From NCBI GenBank assembly GCA_021161885.1, contig JAGGZS010000047.1:1-10791 (forward strand): a stretch of DNA of 10,791 nt, written 5' to 3'. Below the pieces are notes generated by a model. That model made no database searches. It saw only the letters and a list, made by a program, of their open reading frames with translations, and was not told the DNA's origin. The stretch's first letter is position 1; the number at the start of each line of letters is the position of its first letter. The stretch comes from a bacterium (lineage in GTDB: Bacteria; Auribacterota; Auribacteria; Auribacterales; Auribacteraceae). This document shows positions 1-9,400 of this stretch, piece by piece. A program made the translations under genes and the position numbers.

Positions 1-320
1 CTATTTACGCTGAACAAAATCTTGTGGGGATAGACCATACGGAAATCGGCGCATGCATAGCTGAAAAATGGAATTTTTCTAAAAACCTGATATTTCTCAT
101 AGAAAACCATCATAACCATCTCGATAAAGATAACCAAAACACAGATACCGCACTTTTACATCTTACGGATTATTTAATAAATCAAGACCATATCGGTATG
201 TTCGATAATTTTCCCATTAACTGTACTCTTAATACTTCCTGCTTAGAAATACTAAACATCAGCTATAATATTATTCCCGAATTCAAAGAAAAGATTATCC
301 AGTCGTTCGAAGAAATTTAA
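1..320 (+). CDS. HDOD/HD-superfamily signalling protein, C-terminal fragment (5' end outside window)
   Basis: The frame is open from the window edge: codons from position 3 read I-Y-A-E-Q-N-L before the GTG at 24, so that GTG is very unlikely to be the real start and the gene begins upstream. It ends at TAA 318-320. Counting from the GTG, D4-H5-T-E-I-G9 followed by A-E-K-W, then the paired histidines of E-N-H-H-N and the later L-L-H-L-T-D, follow the order typical of HDOD domains: G-x-D-H-x-E-x-G, then a tryptophan, then an HH pair, then an H-x-x-D-like helix. HDOD proteins are usually non-catalytic HD-fold modules in bacterial signalling proteins, often fused to receiver, EAL or other sensor domains; which partner domain this one carries cannot be seen. 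No GYP motif is visible, which argues against HD-GYP phosphodiesterase activity. A metal-dependent HD phosphohydrolase remains possible because the N-terminal part is missing. The gene converges with the giant minus-strand gene. Confidence 0.72.
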   Translation, partial: IYAEQNLVGIDHTEIGACIAEKWNFSKNLIFLIENHHNHLDKDNQNTDTALLHLTDYLINQDHIGMFDNFPINCTLNTSCLEILNISYNIIPEFKEKIIQSFEEI

Positions 321-378
321 GGAATCTCTGAAAAACATAAGAATTGCCATATCAAGAAGCAAAACGACGCAAGCTATC

Positions 379-431
379 TCATTGTGCAGCGAGGCTTAGA
401 TTGCCACTCAAACTTTGTTTGCCCGCAATGA
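379..431. repeat. Imperfect intergenic inverted repeat (TCATTG ... CAATGA)
   Basis: TCATTG at 379-384 is the exact reverse complement of CAATGA at 426-431. Between them lie AGATTGC (398-404), GCAAT (425-429) and the CAAAC-TTT-GTTTG hairpin. The termini resemble the small dispersed palindromic elements with ATTGC/GCAAT ends found between genes in many bacterial genomes. Only one copy is in this window, so being a dispersed repeat is an inference. It shares sequence with the possible terminator. Confidence 0.35.
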
Positions 432-440
432 TAATTTTTT
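400..440 (+). terminator. Possible intrinsic terminator of the HDOD-like gene
   Basis: ATTGC (400-404) can pair with GCAAT (425-429). Inside it CAAAC (409-413) pairs with GTTTG (417-421) across a TTT loop, leaving an internal bulge of 4 and 3 bases. A run of six T follows at 435-440. The arrangement of stem then T-run on the plus strand, about 80 bases after the HDOD-like stop codon, fits a weak Rho-independent terminator. The stem is AT-rich and interrupted, and the T-run starts five bases after it, so this is tentative. Read from the minus strand there is no T-run after the stem, so it would not serve the giant gene well. Confidence 0.35.
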
Positions 441-485
441 ATGATTTTTACAGCAAGTCTATAACAACCGGTAACTTTTAGAAAA

Positions 486-3400
486 TTAGGCGGCGTTTTC
501 GTATATATCCATAGAAGGAAATTTCTTGCGCACAGGCAGCGGGGTTTGTTTTATATCAGGCAGTGGTAAAATGTTTATTCCGTTATTCAGAAACTCTCCC
601 ACAACATTTAGTTCAGACGCGAGAAAGACAAGCTGGGCTTTGGAAATACCGCAATTGACAGCTACAAGATTAACAAGTTCATTAAGCGGATTAACATTCT
701 TGCCCTTCCCCGCTAAATCAACATCAATAATCTCATTACCTAAAATAATTAAGCCTGATACATCTATACCGGCAGATAAAAGAATCTGCTCAAGCTGACC
801 AGATTCAAGCACAGTAGATACCACCGCTATTTTTGAAACTGGTTTATCCGACAAATTTCTCCGCAAAGTCGATATCCACGCAAGAGCCGACGGATTTTTT
901 CCTTCGCATACTACGGCATAAACATTATTGCCCGCGGAGTTATCTATTTGTTTTTTAATAGCGGTTTCAATATGGCTGTTGACTGAAAAATTCAAAAATG
1001 AAAACATACGATTTTCAGGTTTTTCAAAGGTCTTGTCAAATATAAGCATAGACAACCGCGCATTATTAATATAATAATCGTTCATCATTCGAAACTTGAC
1101 CATATTTTCCATAATTGCTTTTAATTCGTTTAAAGATCGTTCCAAATAAACTCTTTTTTTATCATTATCGTTTTGCCGTTTAATTAAGTCTATCCCCATC
1201 CGAGCCGCCGCAAGAGGAGTACCTATCAAATCGCTTGCGAACTGGTCAATGACTGAAAACATAGTTTTCTGACGATTTACCGGCGCCTGTAATGTGGCTG
1301 CACGGGGATATGTATGATATTTCTCAGAAAAATCAGCAAAAATAGATATTACAGTTTCAAGTTTATCCTCAAAAGCAGGTTCATCAACAGACAGCAGCAA
1401 CATAGATTCCATCAATTTTATTAAATGCTCTATATCCTGTCCGTAATAATGCTGTGTGAGTTCCGTCTGCTCTTGAATAAGCCGGGGTAATAATTTTTCA
1501 TAAGAAACACGTTCAGCTTCTTTACTGGATAAAAGCTCACCGGATAAAGAATATCTTAAAGCAAGGTTATTATTCCCGTTTTCATATATCACTTCTATAT
1601 TTTCCGTATTATCGGTTTTTATAAAATCAACAATTACATTGTCCATAAGCGAGTCCATTCGTTTTAACATTTTCTTAACCGATAAATTGCCGATGTCTGT
1701 ATTATCCGCGGACTTTAATAATTCGCTGATGCTGTCCACGCCTAAACGGGCGAACAAACCCGCCCACATAACGAGCTGAGCATCTAATTCATCTGCATTC
1801 AGTTGATTACTATCGAAATTATCGTAAAAAATTGATGTTAAATTTGTGATGTCATCATCTGTAAATCTTCCTAAAAATATTTCAGGAATTTTGTTTTGCG
1901 CTAATCCGTATTTATTTTCCTGATTTAATGAAGCAACGGCATCCATTATCTTTCCAAGGTTACCGGAATCCGGCTGAGTAAGCAAAAATAAAATTTCGAA
2001 CGGATTATATCCTAATTGCGCAAGGCGGGCGGATAAAGAACTGTTTATCTGCGCAGACACAAAGCCTGCTATTTCCGGCTGAGACATATTCGATAGAACA
2101 CTTCTGTACTGAGGATATATTTTTTCATCAGAGACATAAGATATTATCTTAGCGATCAAATTTTTATGAGATAAATTCCGGGCGTCAGCAAGTAAATCAG
2201 CAAAAACGACCAGACCAACTTCATCACTGCTAAATACCGTTAAAATCTGCTTCTGCTCATCAGGTATTAACTTTCGGAAATATTGCAAATCATTCAAAAC
2301 AGCGGTTACTTCATGGGATATATAACCTTCAAAGTTAGTTGCGGCAGCATCCTGCATAACATGATATAAAACAAATCCAAGAAAAATTCTGCTGCGGAAA
2401 GCGTCTATGTCTACTGAAACGGTAACTGAACCATCCGGCAATTGGCAAGACCGTTGGGCAAGGCGGGAACTGCCTTCAACAATCCTGAAATTAATATTTA
2501 ATTCAGCCAATACATCATCAAAATATTTAATATCCGCTAAAGCGGTTTGCAATTCATAGGTTAAACGTGAAACGTCGATTACGGTTTCATCAACACCCTG
2601 TGCAACATCAACTGCCCAATCAAACCTATTATTAATATGTATATTCACCAATGGCAAAACCATTTGTGCGGCAGGATTATTCCTCTGCAGCAATGTTGTT
2701 TCAGCGGCTATAGCGTGTATGCCTGTTTTTTCGGCTAAATCTTTAATATCAGCCGGCAATGTATTTTGAATAATAGATATATTAGTGTTTTCAACCGCTC
2801 CTATTGGGATACCGTCAAACAAAATAACATTAAAATTAGATTTTTCCTCATTTTGCCGCGCTAATTTATCTTTTCCTATTGTTTTTCCGCCCTGATTATA
2901 TTGTAAATCCCAAAGAACCTGTTTTGCTCCGGGTGATAATTCCGAATACGGCACAACTGTTAAAGCATCTTGGATATCAGAAAATGATAACGGCTTTATC
3001 CGGTTGAGTACTTCATCGTGAAGAAGGCTTATCATCCATTCAGGATCGAGCTTTGTTATTATCTTTGAGAAAGACCGCTCAAATATATGCGGGAAAGAAT
3101 TTATTTGAGTTAAGTCCCCTTCTTCATTTTGTAACCCGAAGAAGACATCACCGAAAATTTGTGACAGTTCGGCTGTATCCATATCAAGGGACGCAACGGA
3201 TAAATTATAAAAATCTAACAGCCTATCAGCCGGAATTCGCAAAAGATACGATTTTTTTCCGATTTGTTTATTACGGTATATATCTAATGCGGAAACAGTA
3301 ACATCAACATAGCGTGCTCCTGTTTTATCGGTCAACGCAACACCTCCTTGAAACAATACCCCTTGCTTATCGGATATATCCTGCCATAACAAAGGTTCAT

Positions 3401-6400
3401 AAAAAAATGCAAGCGTATTGCCGGAAAAAAAACCGCGCACGGCTTGAGTTTCATTTTGCAATGATTCAATAAACAAAGCCCCGTATGGTTTGACCGATAC
3501 AGTCAACCCGCCTATTTTTACAAAATATTCTATAGGCGCCCCTGTCCGCACACTTCCCTTTACAACAGTTGCTTTGATATTGTTTTGAGCCAATAAATCA
3601 ACTAACTCAAAGGCTTTTTCGGATAAATTATAACCTTTGCTAACAGGTATCTTTTCATTAAACCCTTTTAAGATTATATGTTGTGAAACCGAAGTATCCC
3701 TGCCGATTACAATATTTTCATCATCTAAAACGGCTAACCTGCCGAAATCCGATCTTAACGACTCAATAGGTTCAAGCATTCCCTTTTTAACTAATGATAT
3801 ATATTCCGAAAACGATTTTTTTACCGCTCGTGCCTGACTGCTCGATGACAACGCATTAAGCACAGTTTTAAACTGTTCCGTATTTAATGATTTTAACTTA
3901 TTGATAATTTTTCGTACGCTGTTCGGGTCTGTAATATTGTTTGAACCTATAAAAGAGAACAACCGCCACGCGCCGAACGGCTGTTCCAAAAATAAGTCCA
4001 TATAATCTTTATCAGCCGATAAAAACGGTTTAACAGGCATACCAAGCTCTTGCATATAACCTAACACTTCACTTATAATAGTTTTGCGCCACGGCGAAGA
4101 TTCAAGACGTGCAATATTCCTTAACAATTCTTTTAAAACCATTCTCATTTTCGCTATGGTTTCTAATTCACTCAACTTTTCGTCAACAGCCCTGTCCGGG
4201 TTCTCAGACAACAACGCCTGTTTAACGACATCAGCTGGAAACTCAACTGTAAGCGGTAATGAACGAGCTAAAACCATTCTCGCGACAAACGGGATGTTTG
4301 CTTCATCTATCTGCAGAGGTATCCTGCCCAAGATATCCGTATAAGAAAAAGATTCCTCAAAATAAGCGTTCAGAGCATTAAAAATTTTGCGTGAATCCGG
4401 TTCGTATTCCAACAAATACATATATTTGTCAAGCACATTAGATGGGTTTTGTTTAAAATAACCCAGCATATGTTTTTCCAACAAAGACAGCGAACCTGCT
4501 AAATTTCGCTCGGCAATTAAAAAATCCAGATTATGCGGTGAAAATCCTTCAGCCTTTCTAAGATTAATATATGATTTTAATTCAGCGTAATCATCGGTTA
4601 TGGATGGAATTTGATCCAAAACAGATTGATCATTCACTAAAGTTTCATAACTGTTTATCAATTTTTCCAACCTTGCCGTATTTTTTATCAGCTCATCAGA
4701 TTTTCTCACTATCAATTGTGCTTTTGATTCACCCGGCATTAAAGCGTCTTCAACAGCAGTATCTAAAATAGATTTTATCCGTTCAGTATCTTTCGCATTA
4801 GCGCGTATAAACATTAAATCAGCTTCGCTTATCAAGCCGAACCTAAACAGGAGCCCGCTAAACTTAAAATATGTCTCTTCAAAACTTCCAACCATATTTT
4901 CGCTTAACTTTTGGTCAAAATCGGCATTTAATTCCCTTGTAAGAATCTTAAATGTAGAAATAGCGTGGGCAGTACTTTGAACAGTCGTATTATTTAAACC
5001 TAAAAATTGAAGCGCCGCGAAATAATTTCTCAAGAATTCCGAACCAATACCCTTGGCTCTTTCTTGTTCATCGCCAAGGGCAATATACCAATCGTAAATT
5101 TGTTCATCGCCTGAATCATCCATAAACACAGCATCGCCTATAGTGTCAGTATCCGGCATAAAATGGAATTTGAATTCAAATAGATTTTTTCCAAGACGCC
5201 CGCCGGATTCCAGTACAATACGGGCTATATCTTTCCTTGAATATATATTTTTTAATTTATCCGCAACAAGTATTAACGTATTAATTTCTGTTTCATCAGG
5301 GGGTCTATACGAATTGACTATTTTTAAAACAACCACTGTTTCAGGATCGATTTCATTCGCTAACACTTCATATTTAATATCATTGTAAAGCGCATCCATT
5401 CCTTCAACCGAATACATAGCATCCAATGCTTTTACCTCTATTATTTCATAAGGTTTACCACCGTTTATTCGCGTTAAATAATTATGCAGTCTGGGAGTTA
5501 TCCACTGTGATACAGGAACATATAATGGACTCAAAATTCCGGAATACCTGTTTTGAACGGATTGCGAACGTACAAAATTGTCTATATTTCCCATAAGGCT
5601 CCATATCTGGTTTCCTGAAAAATTAGATAAAAAAAGCAATTCAGATTTATCATCAGGATTATTAAGAAAAATTTTAGCAAGTTCCGTTAAAATATAAAAA
5701 CCTGTCGCCGGATGTTTTCTGTATACCTCATCTATTTTATCAGGATCGATGAAATTCGCGAGATTATCAGGCAGATTTTTTTCATCCCTTACAAGCAACT
5801 CATAATAAGGAAGAAAATTCAGCCAATGTTGATCGTCAATAAAATTATTATCCGAAATATTTTGTTGAAGCTGCTGATTTAAAATTTCAAGCGGATTTTT
5901 TTTGCCTGTCAAAATATTTTTTATAGATTTCACCGTTTGCAGCGTTGATAAATCTTGGGCTTTTTTCAAAATATCTGAAATTAATTCCGGCTGATCCGAA
6001 TAATTCAGTTCAATATTTTTTATAACCTGAGTTATCTCAACAGAACTCATATTCATTAAAAAAGGCGCTATAGATGGATAAAGCGCATTAGCAAGATACG
6101 ATTTAATTAAATCTTCAATAATTATGTTACCCGCTACAGGATAACTCGCGAGTATGTTTCCTATTTTCTTATTATCAATAAGATTTTCTAAATTATAAGG
6201 AAGAGGTTTACTTGATTGTCCGGCTATTTTTTTCCATCTGAAAAGATTAAACAAACCATTAACCGTTTTAACTGGTCGGGCACTGTTAATCGCCGAAGAC
6301 GCGAGTCTGTTTGTAAGTATCTCATAATAATCTGAATGAGCCGGAGTATCATCTAATTTTTCAGCAATTATTTTGACTGCCGTTTTAAAATTATGTTTCA

Positions 6401-9400
6401 GTTTCTCTTTTTGATACGCCGCAGGCACTAATTGTGTTAACAATTTATACTTAGGGCAGGAAACAATAAAACTTAAAATTTGCTCAATAATATCGTCATA
6501 TTTAATTTTTCGGTCCGATACCGCCTGCAGTAAAGCGCCAATCATTATTGACTCTTTTTCCAAATCCGTATCAGGATTTTCTGAAGCGCGCAATGACCAG
6601 ATAAGATTATTAATATCCGTTTTAGAAACCCTTTTTTTTGTGTTAATCAAACCTCTGTAAATTGAAGCGGCTTCATATGCAAGAGGGTAAAGAGGGTCTT
6701 TTGTCAAAGCGCCTAAATCGGTTAATTTTATGTTCCTCGATAACTTCTGCTCCATCTGCATAAAAAAAATGAGAGGATTATCAAGAGCAGCTTCGTTTAT
6801 TACAAGAGTGTAACCTTGTATATAAACAAACCCGTTCTGCCCTTTTTCTACCTGTAAGTATCTTAAGCTGCCAAAAATCTCAATGCCGTACATCTCTTGT
6901 AACAATGTATTTACAAGTATAAGATTAAACCTTCGCCTACTGGACAAACCGGATATATCGTTTATCCTGCGTAATTCCCCTTCCGCCGTAACATTAAGTT
7001 CTCTCGGTATGATATTAACCGGAGGATATATAGTGCTAAGATAAGGTTGACTGTCAAAAAAATTATCGTAATATGTCCTTTTATAAATATGATTTTTTAT
7101 GAATTCGATTTGACCGGATAAATCCATAATAGGACGTTTATCTTTAACTTGTATAAAAAATAAAGGTAATGGGAACAAACCGTTGGGCAGCTTGATAATT
7201 TTATAATCAAGCGTTAACGACTCATCACGTTCCAATAACCTTACCGCTTCTTTTACCAAATCAATATTATCCTGTTCAAACATAGCGTAATTAAGCTGGA
7301 TATACCCGCCCGGACGAGTTACCCGCATCATTTCCTTCAACGCCAATGAAGCGTTATCAATGTATTGAAGTAAATTAACCGCGTTCGATATATCAAAACT
7401 ATCAGAAGGATACTGAATATGCCTGCCGTCTCCGATAGCAAACTCTATATTATCCGGAGGCTTTTGAGAAATTTTTCTGCCGGAGTCCGCTTCAATATCT
7501 TTCAAAGATACCGTTCGAAAAAACAAATGCCCTTTGCTTGCGCCCTCTTTCATAACGGCAAACTGCGAAAGGGTATGTTTATCAAAACCTGCCCTATCTG
7601 ACGTATCTTCATTTTCATTAATATATGCTGAAATCTCCCTGGAAACCATTATATTATAAGGATTAAAATCAAGCCCTACGGAAAATTTTGCGCCTTTTAG
7701 ATAACAATAAAAAATATTCTGTCCGGTTTGCGAACCGACATCTAAAATACGTGAACCCTCAATAGGTATTAACTCGCCTAATTGAGCAAAAAGATCAACA
7801 GGGTCAACCGAGTCAGAATATCGAATGCTGTTATTTCCTACAATTCGCTCAAACTCACTCACTGTCAATGTTCCGGCTGAGTTTGCCCAGTCCGATTGCC
7901 TGACCGGCTCATAAGTAGAGCCTTTTAATTTTCTAAAATATGTAATCAGGCTGTCTATATCAGAAAAATATTGAGGCTCATTTTCTTGATTCCTTACAAT
8001 AAATCCAGTTGGGTACAAACCTAATTCAATAGCTTCGTCCCTATGCTTTTTCAGTAACTCACGCAATTGGTTAGCGCCTTCATCGCCCCGCATTATGCCG
8101 TTTATGCTTGCTCTAATTTCCGTACTTTCTGTTTTCAAAGTTTTACGGTTAATTTTGATTACTGAAGAAAGAATAAAACCGCCGTCCAGTTCAAGCGTAA
8201 TAAACGCTTCATCCAAAGGTAAAGGCAACTGAGAACTTTTCTCATATTCAGATACCGACCAGAAAGGAGATTCTGTTGTATCTGTATCTTTAAAACCGAC
8301 TCTAACGAACATTGTGCCGTCTGTTAATTTTATTAACCGGCTATAATAACGTTTCCCATTCATATCGCCAAGATACATTGTACCCGGCTCAAGTGAAGAA
8401 GAAAATACCAAAGAAAACATCATAGCGACAAACGACTCGAAAGGCAGTGTCGGATCAACCAAAATAGTGCTTATTCCCCGAGCCGATAAAATCTTTCCCC
8501 AATCGGAACTTAAACTGTCAACCTTGACAACAGGTTGTTCGCTGTAAGAATTCCTAAGCATATAATAACATTGATCAAGCAATTCCCGCGGGTCTAAATC
8601 GGACACAAATTTTTCTTTCAAACCTTCCGCTGTTAAATCCGCTAAAAATTCCGCATCTGCTGATAGGATAAAATCATCCACTACATATTTATATAACTCA
8701 TATAACCGCGAAAGATTAACACTGCCATCATGGCGGTAATTATAATCTTTTACAGCGGAATCAATTAAACTCAATGATAATTTATTTTCCTTAAATTGCT
8801 CCTGAAGACCAAGCTCTTCAACTATACTTTTTATATCTTTTTCTGAATAAACGGTTTTTCCTGATATCTCATCGGCTCTAACTATTTGCCTTAACTTATC
8901 TATAATATCTTCCGTTAACGCTTCAACCTGATAACCGGCAAAATGTCCTTCCTCTAACATATCTTGTTTCACGGCAGATACCGTTTGCGTTATATTCGGT
9001 TCGGCAAACAGATAAACAAGTTTCCCGCGCCCCACTTTCAGATGCACAGCAAGTTTATTTCCAATAACTTCCACTGATTCAAGCGATACCTTAGGCGCAT
9101 ATGCCGTAAGCCAATTTTTTAAATAAATATTCGCTTTGGCGACCAGCTCATCTAACTGTTCCCTAACCTGATTTATGTTAGCCGGAGACAATTGTCTAAC
9201 ATAATCAGCTGTAAGCATAGACGAAAAAATAGTTGTCCTGATTTGTTTTGTGCCGTCATCAACAAGCGGGCTTTGCGCTATCCACGAAGCGACTGCAAGC
9301 GTCGAACCGGATACCCAATTTTCAAGAGGTGTTCTAAGATTTTGCACCAAAGAGAAATAAGACGTTTCAACAAAACTGTTCTTTATTGCCGGCTCAATAG

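Noticed and set aside
24..26. GTG as the start of a complete 98-residue plus-strand gene
   Set aside because: The frame is open back to the window edge and the upstream residues continue the HDOD-like pattern, so the gene is truncated by the window and does not start here.
461..475. ACCGGT palindrome in the spacer as a terminator or operator
   Set aside because: Only six bases are symmetric, with no T-run or longer stem around it, so it is most likely chance.
526..798. Plus-strand open frame of 90 codons opposite the end of the giant gene
   Set aside because: It lies wholly antisense to the giant frame, shows no recognisable motif and has Ser/Thr-rich, shadow-like composition. The other plus-strand frames inside 3053-9428 were rejected for the same reason.
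6632..6639. Run of eight A on the coding strand (also 5896-5903, and eight T at 3425-3432) as a programmed frameshift or phase-variation site
   Set aside because: The reading frame continues undisturbed through all three runs, and runs of this length are expected by chance in 10 kb of AT-rich coding DNA. No alternative frame of useful length follows them.
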